DNA of 64,000 bases, taken from positions 24,468,761-24,532,760 of the forward strand of contig CP137679.1 of NCBI GenBank assembly GCA_037976565.1, read 5' to 3'. The stretch comes from Mesocentrotus franciscanus. Lineage: Eukaryota > Echinodermata > Echinoidea > Camarodonta > Strongylocentrotidae. The notes beneath the pieces are model-generated. The model saw nothing but the letters and a program-made list of their open reading frames with translations. It had not been told where the DNA came from and made no database searches. The first letter of the stretch is position 1. Every line of letters begins with the position of its first letter. The position numbers were made by a program, and so were the translations under genes. This document shows positions 10,469 through 22,400 of this stretch, one piece after another.

Positions 10469-11066
10469 AACCAGAACTGGTTTGAAATAACAGAACCCGA
10501 TTAAATGATACGTCACTGGTTATTCAAACCAATATACCAACAGTGCTTATACTCAGGTATATTGGTTAGCAAAACCAGTGACGATGGGTTGCTCTCCAGG
10601 TTTCTTCCCTTATTTTGAGAGAAGAATATCCGTGGAGACCTCAGCAGTTGCGTTCATGTCGCAGTCTCTGTTATATTTAATTTAATGTTGAGGAGTTGCG
10701 ATAGATTTTGCAGTCTCCTATCTCTGTTGCTTGTACATACATGTAGTTTCGATTGATATCAATCGCAAATAAGTTGCGATTAATCGCATGGGGCCCTGGA
10801 TTATATTTTTTTAGTACCGGTAGAAATAGACTGGTACATCTATTATCTTTTTTTTTTAATCCATTGCTTTTCTTTCAATATTAGATTTTCACCAAATTTA
10901 CTTTTGAAAAAGAATTTGCAAGATTTAAATTTTCAATCATATCATGAAAGATATAATTTCTTTAAATTTGTGTATTTTATGTAATTTTGGGGAGATTGAA
11001 GGCAATTTCTGGCCATCAGAAATGGTTGATATGTTGATCTAATTTCAGGATCATACCATAATTATA
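10469..11066 (+). other. Probable TRAF 3' untranslated region with a stem-loop
   Basis: The sequence after the TRAF stop is non-coding. At 10511-10583 a hairpin is formed by CGTCACTGGTT pairing with AACCAGTGACG and AACCAATATACC pairing with GGTATATTGGTT, with a 5-base internal mismatch region and a 17-base loop. No AATAAA is seen before the foldback element at 11067. Confidence 0.5.
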
Positions 11067-11615
11067 TTTAAGGGGAAGTCCACCCTGATATAAAGTTGGT
11101 TTTAATAAAGGCAGAAAATGAGAGAAACAAATTTGTGAAAGTTTTAGCATTATCCGATTAAAAATAGGAAAGTTAAGAATTTTTGAACTTGTCAACAGTG
11201 AAACACAAATTGACAACTCTGTGACGTATCTTGCGAGCACCTCTCCAATTTGCTCTTTACAGAAAATTTTATAAACTATCATTTTCTTAGTTCTTGATGA
11301 CGGAATAGATTTGTTCCATTCAGGGGTTATACAAAAACATATTTCCAACAATTATATTTTGGATGAATGTATGACTGAAAATTTTCTTAAGGGAAACTGT
11401 AATTTTTTAGAAGTTTTTTAGTACAGGGCATATGGGAGAGGAGCTCGGAAGATACGTCACAGAGTTGCCAATTTGTGTTTGATTGATCGCACCTTCAAAA
11501 ATTCAAAACTTTCTTATTTCTAATCAGGTTTTGCTCAAACTTTCAGTGACCTGTTTCTTTCATTTTTCTGCTTCTATTAAAATCAAATTAATATCAGGGT
11601 GGACTTCCCCTTTAA
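11067..11615. mobile_element. Foldback element, family B, full-length copy
   Basis: Starts TTTAAGGGGAAGTCCACCC and ends GGGTGGACTTCCCCTTTAA, with TTAA at both ends. The arms are complementary for much of their length (for example CACAAATTGACAACTCTGTGACGT against ACGTCACAGAGTTGCCAATTTGTG in short matching blocks), so the transcript could form a long hairpin. No coding capacity. The TTAA ends are compatible with a piggyBac-type target site. Confidence 0.8.
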
Positions 11616-12593
11616 TGGGGTAAACTCTTGTAGCCTGGAAGCTAGACTGGACTACAACTAGACATTTTTTGTGTGGACATGCCACATGGACGTATGTAAA
11701 GGTAATGCACTGTAATGGTAGAGGTCATATAAGTCAATTGTAATTTATTGTTCTTATTTATGAAGGATGGAAATGGTCCACAACAAAACCCTTTCGTTGA
11801 TTTTGGGCATTAATTGTATATAATGTACATGGAAAGTAAGCTAGCACCGGCATCATCACTGCATTTCGTCCAGTTTGACAGGCGCCCTCACTGATTGACG
11901 CGGTTGCTATGAAAACAACATCGACTACCTCGCCCCAGTCATTACACGCCATGTTCCCCTTCAATGATCTACTATTCTTCCATTTCACACGATGGTTTTA
12001 AACCACTAAGCTTACCTCATATACAATACTCATATATTCGGTCAATGCAGGAATAAGGATATTCAGGCATCTCGGTGTCCAGAATCATGCTGTTACTAAA
12101 TGTTCTGTGCGAGTGAAGCGAACAAACGTGGTCAAAATGTAATTTTGATATTTTAGGGGGAATAGGGATATATTCGGGCACCTCGCTGTCAAAGAGATAT
12201 TCAGGCACCTCGTTGACTAATTGTGTGGGTATTTAGACACTTTACTGCTTGCAATCATACTAATTCTAAGTATTGCAAGCGAGCGAGGAGAAAAAAGGAC
12301 ACTTATTTATCTTTACAATGTTATTTCTTCATGAAAATACAAAGCGGTTTGATATATTTTATTTTCACGAAATTGACGTTAATTTCATAATACATGTAGA
12401 TCCAGAAATAGATATTGATTTAATTTCTCTCGCGGCATCTCTAGAGTTGTCCTGTGGCACAGGGTGCCGTGACACCCCGGTTGAAAAACGCTGGTCAGTC
12501 ATATCTGTTTATTCAGGAAATATTTTCATGTAGATTATCTTTACTTATTTCTGTCTCATGTAGTGAATTGTTTACCTTGTACATACAATTAAA
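11616..12593. other. No gene recognised
   Basis: Mixed AT-rich sequence. ATTCAGGCATCTCG-like and ATTCGGGCACCTCG-like phrases at about 12060-12215 recur at short distance, suggesting a small imperfect repeat. No conserved protein pattern is seen in any frame. Confidence 0.4.
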
Positions 12594-12830
12594 TACAGTA
12601 AAAAAAAAAAAAACTATTCATACCCCTTGTAAATGTGATGTTTTTTGTGTTTTTCTTAACTCAAGAATGAAAGGTGGACTGGTTGAATTAGGATCTTCGT
12701 TGAATACTTTTAGATGTAAGCTTTAATGTGTAACATTATCAAGAAACATACATTGGGAAAAATTGATTTTTCACATATTTAAGCAATAAGATAACTTGGT
12801 AAGGGTGTGAATAATTTAGTTGTTAACTGT
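12594..12830 (+). mobile_element. MITE family A, copy 2
   Basis: Same body as the copies at 802-1038 and 46295-46523. The left inverted repeat is replaced by an A-run (ACAG followed by poly-A, then ATTCATACCCC), while the right end ATAATTTAGTTGTTAACTGT is intact. Confidence 0.8.
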
Positions 12831-12984
12831 ATGAAGCGTACAGAGATGACAGCAAAGTTACAATGGGTTGTACGTTATGTCAAAAAACAATGTCATTTTA
12901 CCCAATGTTTCAATTGTTGCACATATGCCAATACTTTATTAATTTGTTAACATGTATTTTTTTAAAGTGCATATCGAGCACGTT

Positions 12985-13345
12985 AAGTGTCAGTCTTTTC
13001 AGATCTTTTCCATGTAAAATATATTCGGCCACTAGTAATACATTGACCGTCCCTCGAACCAGTAAACAAATAGGTGATAGGGCTTTTTCAGTTATTGCCC
13101 CTAACACCTGGAATCCTTACCCCCTGTATTCAAGAATTGCCAAACTCTTGTAGCTTTCGATTAATGTCCGAAAACACATCTTTTCTAAATTCTATTAATA
13201 TCTTAATACCCCCCCCCCCTTTGTTTGTAATTTAAGTTGTGTAAGTCAATGCTCATTTTATTTGTTCGTTTGTAAGAATTTTCTGTTTTCTGCGCTTTGT
13301 TTTTCATGAAAAGATGCTTTATAAATCATCATCATAATGTATTAT
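12985..13345 (+). mobile_element. 3' end of a CR1/L2/Jockey-type non-LTR retrotransposon
   Basis: A frame reads TVPRTSKQIGDRAFSVIAPN then TWNPYPL. This is the conserved C-terminal tail of reverse transcriptases in these clades (usually VPR...GDRAFSVAAPRLWNSLP). The frame then breaks. The 3' end has TGCTTTATAAATCATCATCAT, like the GCGCTATATAAnnn-microsatellite tail of such elements. 5'-truncated and inactive. Confidence 0.7.
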
Positions 13346-13677
13346 CATTATGATTTATTTTTTTTAAGGAAAAAGGAACAGTTATTTTTTATAGTATTTT
13401 CTGAGCAGTTTTCGACCCGATTTGATACATTTCTAATAAAGTTGACATATTCCAAAAAAATAATCGTCTTGGTTATTGGGATAACTTTGTTCGTACATTG
13501 AAGACGTGAAAGAAGATGAGAGAGGGTGGAGGTGAGAAAAAAGAGCGGCTGACTTTGAAAGAGGTAACATCACGATATTAGCCAAAGAGATTAAGACAAC
13601 CACACATACGACAATGATGATGATGATGAGTTAAGAGATAATAATAGTAATGAAAGAGATGATGGTAGTGGAGGACT
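13346..13677. other. No gene recognised
   Basis: AT-rich, ending in a short (GAT)n stretch at about 13610-13630 just before the next transposon. Confidence 0.4.
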
Positions 13678-15381
13678 CAGGCGCGGATCCAGGGGCCGAG
13701 CGCCTTGGCCCCCGCGAAAAAGAGAGAGAGAAAGAAGGAAATGGAAAGGGAAAGAGGAGAGAAAGTGAAAGAAAGAAGAGGACGAAGAAAAGAAAGAGGG
13801 AAAGAAGGAGATCGGGGGGGAAGGGGGGCCGAAAGGGCCTTGCCTCCCAGGCTGTTGCCTCCCCGCCCCCGCCAAAAAAGAGAGAAGGAAGGGAAAGGCA
13901 AAGAGGAGGGCTAAAAGGGAACAAAAAAGAGGAAGAAGAAAATAAAAGGGTGAAAAGAAGGGGAGATCAGTTGCGATAAATCCCGCCAACAACGTGTGGA
14001 TCGGGGGCCAAAATACCCTTGTCTCCCCCCTCAGCAAACCTTAAAGAGAGAGAAGGAAGGGAAAGGGAAAGGGAAAGGGAAAGAGGAGAGAAAGGGAAAG
14101 AAAAAAAAGAGAAAGAAGAAAGGTAGGGGAGATCAGTTGAGATTTTCCGGCCAACAAGGTGTAGATCGGGAGGGGGGAGCTTGAGGGGGCATTTGCCCCC
14201 TAATAAATTCGATACCGGTGATTTACAAATGTTGCTGAAATGACGTAATTTTCCGAGATTTTTCCTCACTTTTTTAGTAAATTATACTTTTTTATGCGTT
14301 TGTTGGAAAATGACAAATTCCTAAATTTACAGTCAGACAAGAAATATGCTTATTTAGAGGCCTACATGTCAGGACCCGCGAAACAGCGGGGCTTGGGGAC
14401 CTCGAGTCCCCCCTCCCACTTGTTTTGAAAAAGTATATTAAAGAGAAATAGAAAGAAAGTGTCACAAACTAATGAGGTATCAAAATATGCTCATCTGACC
14501 GTGATTAAATGCCTAAAACCTCTGAGCTTTCGGGGTTGCTGCCCCCTGGATTCCACCTAGGGCCCTAAGGTGGGCCCCTGGATGCTCATCTGACGGTAAT
14601 TAAATGCCTAAAACCCCTGAGCTTCAGGGGGCTCTGCCCCCTGGACTCCACCTAGGTCCCTAAGGTGGGCCCTAGATGCTCATATGACGGTAATTTAGTG
14701 CTTAAAACCCTTGAGCTTCCGGGGGCTCCGCCCCCTAGATTCACGCCAATTAGTGACCTGCCAGTGTCACAGATAAGGTATCAAAATATGCTCATCTGAC
14801 CGTAATTAAATTCCTAAAACCCCTGAGCTTCCGGTGGCTCTGCTCTCTGGACCCCACCGAGGGCCCTAGGGCGGACCCCTAGATGGTAATCTGACGGTAA
14901 TTTAATGCCTAAAACCCCTGAGCTTCTGGGGGCTCCGCCCCCTGGACCTCACGCCAATTAGTGTCTTGCCAGGGTCATAAATAAGGTATCAAAATATGTT
15001 CATCTGACTGTAATTTAATTCCTAAAACCCCTGAGCTTCCGGGGGCTCTGCCCCCTGGACCCCACCTAGGGCCCAAAGGTGGGCCTCTAGATGCTCATTT
15101 GACGGTAATTTAGTCCCTAAAACCCTTGAGCTTCCGGGGGATCCGCCCCCTGGACCCCACGCCAATTAGTGACCTTCCAGTGTCACAGCTAAGGTATCAA
15201 AATATGTTCATCTGACCGTTATTAAATGCCTAAAGCCCCTGAACTTACGGGGGCTCCGCCCCCTCGACCCCCAAACATTTTTGCTCATTTCGCCACTGCT
15301 GGTCACCATTACGTACCAATATTTGGCTCGCATAATTTCAAATTTGGGCCCCCCCCCTAAGAAATCCTGGATCCGCACCTG
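13678..15381. mobile_element. Large composite transposon with CAGGnGCGGATCCAGG termini
   Basis: The left end CAGGCGCGGATCCAGGGG and the right end CCTGGATCCGCACCTG form a terminal inverted repeat shared with the 235-bp element at 2764-2998. The left third (13720-14150) is purine-rich (GAAAGG, GAGA); its long open frames are compositional artefacts. From about 14200 to 15298 it contains a copy of the hAT-like element seen at 1219-4594 in the other orientation, ending TTTTTGCTCATTTCGCCACTG, so elements are nested. No transposase frame is seen here. Confidence 0.65.
14395..15290 (+). repeat. Higher-order satellite, 208-bp unit of 95 + 113 bp subunits
   Basis: The anchor GCTCATCTGACNGTAATT recurs about eight times (near 14489, 14584, 14678, 14791, 14887, 14999, 15094 and 15207). 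Spacings are 95, 94, 113, 96, 112, 95 and 113, so two subunit lengths alternate for most of the array. Each subunit has a GGGGGCTCCGCCCCC-type hairpin after CCTGAGCTTCC; some also have CACCTAGGGCCCTAAGGTGGGC. It lies inside a transposon copy. Confidence 0.85.
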
Positions 15382-15570
15382 GTGGCGGTGGTGGTGGTGG
15401 TGGTGCTGTTGCTACTGATGATGATGATGATGAGGAGGAGGAGGAGGAGGAGGAGGAGGATAGTGCTTGTGGTGGTGGGGATGATGATGAGAATGATGAT
15501 GAGGATGTTGATGATGAGAAGAAGGAGGATGATAATAACGATCAAAAAATGATTCGATGCCGACGACGAC
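15382..15570. repeat. Trinucleotide microsatellite block (GGT, GAT, GAG)
   Basis: Runs of GGT, GATGAT and GAGGAG in succession, giving long but meaningless open frames on the other strand. Confidence 0.9.
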
Positions 15571-16527
15571 GATGATGATGATGTTGAAAGAAAAATAGAA
15601 TTACAAGACGAATGTGTTGATGGCGACGACGATAATTAATGTAATTATTGATATAACTTTGATGATTGTGGAGATGAATACAAAATAATAGACCCAGGAC
15701 AGGAAAATACAAAGAAAAAGAATAATTTTAATTTTAATTATGTCTCATTCAGAAAGGCAGAAAGATAATCAAATCGGAAAAACAAAACAAAACAAATAAG
15801 AAATCATAGATGTAATATTATCAACTTTATTTCTTTCCACTGTCTCTCGGTCCATCTTTCTCATTTTCTCATTCTTTCTTTTTCATTGACTATCAGTCTA
15901 TTTCTCTTCTTTATTTCTCGCTTATTTTATACAACTCTCCTCTTCTTAGGTTAGTCTCTCTCTCTCTCTCTCCACCATACCTTGAAAACTCTTTCCACTT
16001 AACTTGACTCGGACAAAACCATGGAGTATCGATCCGAACGTAAAAAGGATACGATCAACTATAGCGACGGGTTTTCTTCTTCTACAGTCTAAAGTTATTG
16101 ACCAGGAAAGGTGGGCAGGGTTTTTTTTTTCAACGAAAACTCCCGGGCATTGACCGTGGCATCAGTACTATACATCTATTTCTACTAGCTTGTTTCGGAA
16201 GTGGTTTTACGACTTCATCGATTAGTTTATCGCATTAAAGCATTTCACTTGGGCGAGTTTACAAAAGTTCTATTGCAGAAAAAAAAGGATTCTCGACTGT
16301 GAAAAATCACATTCTTTCTTTCCTTCTTTCTTCCTTGGATTTCATTATTTCTTTCTACCCTTTTCCTTTCTTTCTATCTATCTTTCTTTCTTCCTTCCGT
16401 TTGTTCTTGGATTTCTTTCTTTCTTTCTACCCTTTTTCTTTCTTCTTGTATCACAAAGACTGTCCCAATTTTCATTTCCTCTGTGAAATGTCACTAAAAT
16501 AAATTTTAATATATATAATATATATAT
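15571..16527. other. No gene recognised; CT-rich microsatellites
   Basis: Contains (TC)n at about 15954-15972 and TTTC-rich runs at 16310-16445. A short frame starting CCATGG at 16019-16092 (23 codons) has no recognisable features. Confidence 0.4.
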
Positions 16528-16685
16528 ATTCATACCCCTGGTATATTTGATGTTTTTTGTGTTTTTCGTAACTCAAGAATGAGAGTTGGACTGGTTGAAT
16601 TAGGACCTTCGTTGATTTTTTTTCTTTCACATACTTAACAATAAGAAAACTTGTTAAGGGTGTGAATAATTTAATTGTTAACTGT
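16528..16685 (+). mobile_element. MITE family A, copy 3 (shortened)
   Basis: Shares CATACCCCTGGTA, TTTTTTGTGTTTTTCGTAAC and GTTGGACTGGTTGAATTA with copy 2. It lacks about 60 bp of the middle, and its left inverted repeat has become a (TA)n run. The right end AATTTAATTGTTAACTGT is intact. Confidence 0.75.
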
Positions 16686-16689
16686 ATTA

Positions 16690-16834
16690 CAGTCAAACCT
16701 GTATATTGAGGCCACCCAAGGGAAACAGAAAAAGTGGCAACTGTAGACAGGCGGCCTTTCTCAAGGAAGACAAAATACATGGCCACTATAGACAGGTGAC
16801 CTTTATAGGGGGTGCACTAAGACAGGTTTGACTA
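16690..16834. mobile_element. MITE family D, copy 1
   Basis: Starts CAGTCAAACCTGTATATTGAG and ends AAGACAGGTTTGACT next to TA, a 13-bp inverted repeat. The inner text includes GGCCAC...AGACAGG.GGCCTTT repeats. A second copy is at 48604-48772. Likely Tc1/mariner-type, non-coding. Confidence 0.7.
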
Positions 16835-18269
16835 TATCTCATCTCGGACGCTGATCAATGGATGACATATCAAAGCACTTTGTATCCAGTGCCGTGGAAA
16901 AGGTGCCACATAAATTGCAAATAATATTATTTATATTGACTATACGAGGTAAAATCTCCTATGCGTGATTGGTATAGATTTTGTTAAAATATATTTTTGG
17001 AAGAAAATGACACAAATTAAGAATAAATTTAAATATAAACAACTTTTATTCACACAATTTCTTCGATAGATATGTAAATTTTATAGCGCAGTGTAATTTC
17101 CATCTGCTTTCGTCCATTACAACAATACAACTCCCCCTCTAAATTCATAAATAGTCTCATTTTCAAAGTGTATGATGATACAATATTCTATGACTACTCC
17201 ACAATACTTATGTGTAATTCTTGAAACAGCTGATGCTATCGTAAGTCAGTCTAATTAAGCTGAAGTTCAGAATGAGGAAGGGTTTACAAGGTATCCAGCC
17301 GCCAATCAACCGACCAGACAGGGTTGCCTTTGAGAAGCACTTTGGGTCAAGACAAAAGAACTCCGTCTTGGAAGGGATCAACGAATTTGGAACGGCTAAT
17401 CCTTCCGTTGTTCTTTTGGCAGTCAAAAGCCACGTTCCTGGGCCAATTTCCAATGGCAATGGATTCACCCATGGTTCGAAGTATGAAATGGGTCTTCTTT
17501 TGAATCAATACAGGACTTCTTTTAAAGGGATGTGTCAATTAATTGGTGCGGTTTTGTCTTCGTTAATCCCTTTCATAGAGTTGTTCAGAGATTGACGTAT
17601 GCTCTGAAGGTACGTTTTTTAAAGACAGGATGGGTTTGGGCTTGGGGCTTTTTGGACGTACGAAATACGGATAGGATTCTTTCGATCGGGATTTTAGGTT
17701 TTTTATTAGGAGAGCATGAAAACATTCCCATTCCAGTGGTGGTTTCATTCGTAAGATAACGTTGGGTAGACTTTCAAAACATAAAATTATTTCTGTCTCG
17801 CACAATCAAATCATGGATGCTAGTAAAAATCCATGATCAAATTATGGATCAATTTTCGACCATCATGAATTACTCAACTACATGCGACTAGATTTAATCA
17901 TGGATTGAATGCAGCACTTCTTCACTCTCCACTAAATGCCTCGATGTATGCATGTATTTTGGAGGAGCAACTATCAAGTCTCGAATTTACCAACGCCATC
18001 TTGCCATCATCATTATCTGTTATTTCACCACATCACTATTCTATACATACATGCTGTATTCGTTTTTCTCGTTCCATCTGGGTTATATACATTCTAAAGC
18101 AACCGAACTCAGATGTTTTGGAATATACATTCAAATTTAATGGCTTAATTTGTATTTATTCGTAACCATGATACCCATATGCCTAATTAGTATTAAATAT
18201 TAATACAAATGTAACAAGTAGATCAGTACTAGTCTGCTCAAGTCAAGAATGGGCAAGAATGTAAATAAT

Positions 18270-18304
<35 letters not shown>

Positions 18305-19433
18305 ACACAACCCTAGAGTGCCTTGGGGTGAAAACAGCTACATGATATCAAACCAACGACCGAATAAATAATACTTCTCTCCTGTTTAATCTATCCCTAT
18401 GGATACACTTCATAGAAATACAAGTTTGTAGCATCTTTGTGTAATTTATTACCAGATAATAAAGAGATGACTATTCCTTATTTGGGGGCAGGGAGCACAA
18501 TTTCAAATCGATGAATCCCCTTATATATACCACCAAGAAAATGAACAATTTTTTTACAATGTTTTTATTGTAAAACAAAAACTACATAACAAAATGATTT
18601 TAATAATGATTTAAATAATCGTTTCACACGCGGCTTCAAATCATATACACTCATGTGCACCCAGAGACTTTGTTATACCATTGATAACGCCAGTACAGTG
18701 ACCGCCATCGAGTGGACTTCTGTGCAGTGATTGGTCAACAGCTAGCAGAAGGCGTAATACATCACACGACAGCTGATAGCTATGGTCAGTCGATAGCCAC
18801 GCACGCCAGAAATAGCTTGACCGAAGCGAGCTTACAGCCGCAGTGGTCAGCGGACGATTCCGTGTCGCCACTCCGTAAGGTATTACATAACCATCCCATC
18901 AATAAATCCATTTCGAGAGCTATATTCCACCAGAAAGCAAACACAGAATGCCATGTACACATGCGTTTGTTTTAACACGCAAATACAGACGTCATAAATA
19001 AATGCGGAACTCGTTTCCTATACAGTTATCCTGTAATTCGGAGTAGACTGCGGACGGAGAAATCATCTTTATGTCTTTATTTTCTCCAGAGAAAAACAAT
19101 ATCATGGGTGTTTTGCTCTTCACTTTCTCATCATGATGTTTTGTGAATTGGATGCCTGATTTCGCGAAGGAGACTGCAGACGTTTTTGACAACATTTGAG
19201 CGAAAGTCATCGAAAATTACTACTGGCGTCTTTTTATCACTATTTTCATCTTCGAAAGATGCCGAAATGGCGCATCGCATCCGACAAATAAGAACGATGG
19301 TGTGTTTTCATCACGAATGAAATATTTATACAAATTTTGCAAGAGTGGACAAATTATCATTTCTTTCGGAGGAATTTGATTGTGTGGATAATCCATTGGT
19401 TTTGTACAGCTAGAGCTGAGATCAGCGGTCTGT
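16835..19433. other. Region upstream of the LIM-homeobox gene
   Basis: No conserved protein is recognised. A 107-codon open frame at 17272-17595 overlaps others on both strands and matches nothing that I know. (CAA)n occurs at about 18268-18306. About 18620-18960 is richer in CpG than its surroundings and has E-box-like CAGCTG, making it a candidate promoter or enhancer; this is only an inference from composition and position. Confidence 0.35.
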
Positions 19434-22400
19434 ATGGGGCTTGAGACGCACGGCTCGGCGGCCGCGGCGGGGAGGATCCAAGACAAGATGAGCCAATTGG
19501 ACTCCAAGCCCATCGACACGACAGAGGTGTGGATTTTTCACTTTCTTTGGACCTTGTTTCTTACGATTTCTCCTTTACAGTATATTTTCTGTATTCTTAT
19601 CCGTAATTATACACTAAACTAGAGTTTGTTCTAATATAGTGCTGCCAGAGATCGCCGCCTCTCAAAATGTATTTTAGAGAGAAATTTTCAACGTCTCAAA
19701 CGTTTTGTCAGAAATGGAAGACTATCCTGTTTCTGTTCTCTTTGAACTCATTAATGTCAATATTTATCGTTTTCCAACACTTGTTTCTTGTTTTATTTCA
19801 GATGTACATTAAGGCTAAACATTCATATGCTTAACACTACACATAAAATAAAATAAAACAAAGTTAGAGAATAAGTAACCTTAACATGTAGTAATGTTTA
19901 CTTTATATAAAGATAAATATTTGCACCACTGTTCACTTTCAGCAAATTGAAAGTTTTAATGATAAAAATAATGAGCTCACCTTGTTCTGAAAATATCTTG
20001 ATAGACATCATTTTAATTTATTAATATTGTGTTAATGCCATAAAACTAAAAACTGACATATGAGTGTAATTCATAGCATTGGTCAATAATACCATTGCCA
20101 TAATGAACGCTTTTGTCTTATCATAGACCCGTCATTATAAATGAGAAATTGTTAATATTTAAGTGTAGGAAAATTTAAAAATTATTTTTTGAATCTAAGA
20201 TAGGTACAATGGATTTGCTGAATCCTCTAGCTCATGTAAATTCACTCACTATATTCAGCAAACAACACATGCGTATGGCTCAGGCACAATAGAATATTCA
20301 CACTATATAACTGGTTGACAAATTTATAAGTTTGCTTGACTTTTTCTTTTATGATGTTTAAATCTCTGTAAGTGCATTTAGATGAAAGTTTTACCTAATA
20401 AGTATAAGCCGTCATTGCATGCCAACCGATGGTGGTTCTAGGGGCGTCAATAATAAATACTTCTGTTGTTTTTTTTCCAGATATTATCATATTTTTTCGG
20501 GCTAGACTGTACCCCAGTAAAAAATGAAACCCTTTTTTGTTTGTTTGCTCACTTCCTTTGGGGGGGGGGCGTGGGCCTCTGGGTTGGCTCATCCGATATT
20601 TGTGTTTACCGGATAAAATGATCCGCTATCTGTTACTGTCAACATAATATGTAATGATTGCAATATAATGATGCAAACGACAACAAAATATAGCAAACAG
20701 ACAATCTAAGAAAATGCAAATAATGATTTGACCGAAAAGAAAATAGGTTTTAAAAAAGTTAACTCATACATTTTCATAGGTGTGGCAGAAAACAAATTTC
20801 AGTGGTACATGTAAAAGTATATACATTCTTTCAGGTCCTGAACAATTCGCTTTATTCGTCGACATCAATCAAATCCTTGTATAAATAGGAAAATAAGATT
20901 TCTTGGCACAATCTCGCCATTTCCCACTTTCTACTTTTAATATATAATAATAATTACAATGTCTCGGATACTTAGTAACAATACCCACGAGCAAATTTAA
21001 TTTTGATCCATCAGCGTAGGCTATGTTCTATCAAATGTCTTTTACTCTTCTCCCATATTAATGTTCATTCTTTGAAATAAAACGAATGGCGTACATGTAG
21101 TTTCAGTTTGATATGCATTGAAACATGTTGTAGAGTCCATGAATGAAAAGTTGATCATGTTTTATCTTACTGAGAAAAAAATTAGACCATCCTTTATTAA
21201 ATTCAGCATAAAGTAAAAGAACGAATACTATCTTTGGAATATATTATGGAAAACAAATATTCACCCAGGCTATAAACATGGCGTAAGTAAACAAACTCTT
21301 CAATTTTCCCAATTTGAAGAAAAGGGGCGTTTAGAACTTACTTGCATAATCATGATAGTATATGAAATGAATGTTAAGAAAATGAAGAACATGAAAAAGG
21401 ACCAATTTATTCTCGTTTTTTAAGGGGGGGGGGCATAGGTGGCACCTTTAAGTCTTTTTCTACGTTTGTTATGGTTTTACACGTTATCGAGCACGCGTAT
21501 GCGTTTTACTGACACGGCACAAGCTTTTATTACGAAGTAGATATTTATTGATCGCTGTACATTGTTGTTCCCCTATAGCATGCCGTACGCACTCTGTGTC
21601 AATGAACCGATGTGTTTATATTTGTTTTACGGGCCGTTACGAATTTGTCACGCTTTCAACCTCTATCGCAATTGCAATAAAAACTCTGTACTACTGTCTA
21701 ATGTGATTGTTCAATTGGTTTGTTGGGACATTCCACCAAAATATCAAAATGTCATTCAAAATACAAGGGCCATTATTTTTTGTTTATCTCTTCCATGTTC
21801 AGCTTCAGTAAGTCTAAGCACAGTTAGCGATTGGAAAAAAGAAGAAGCATACAATCATGTAGCTGCATAAAGACGAAAATCTAATTTCGAAGTGTTTAGC
21901 ATGTTTACTTAATGTATATATTTTGAAATTAAATAAGCTTGCTTATTTTGAGCTCTATACTTTCACTGTCTGTATTATAAGCACAATGTGAAGCACTTAG
22001 CTTGAATTTAATGTTCCAAAGATGCACTTTCAAAATCATAAATGCAATAGGGTTATATATATATGCGTTTTAGATCGAATCAATCGAATTGTTTTATTGT
22101 TTGATTTGCAAAATGTTATGAGAGTGCGTTTCGAGGATGATTATCATATATATCAATATTCAACGTAGACTATATCATCGTCCGTTTGCAAGAGAACCAT
22201 ATCTAGCATTATAGCAACTTCTTTCGATACAAATCAACCTAAGGCAATTTCAATAGCCTTGTGCGTCTCCTAATTGAAGTGTGCGAACATGACAATGAGG
22301 TATTACGTAATCCGAACATGGTTTCTATGGAATATGCTACTGTGTATTGAAATTGCTCTTGATTTGATTTTTCGAAAATAGTTGCGATCGTGTTGTATTA

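Noticed and set aside
13591..14269. Several long open frames on both strands (up to 148 codons)
   Set aside because: They arise from purine-rich low-complexity sequence inside a transposon; residues are almost only Ser/Phe/Leu/Pro or Lys/Arg/Glu/Gly.
14395..15290. CRISPR-like array of spaced palindromic repeats
   Set aside because: Repeats and intervening segments are both repeated; no unique spacers and a eukaryotic context. It is a satellite.
17272..17595. 107-codon open frame
   Set aside because: Frames of similar length overlap it on both strands; no motif, splice partner or family recognised. Kept only as a mention within the upstream region.
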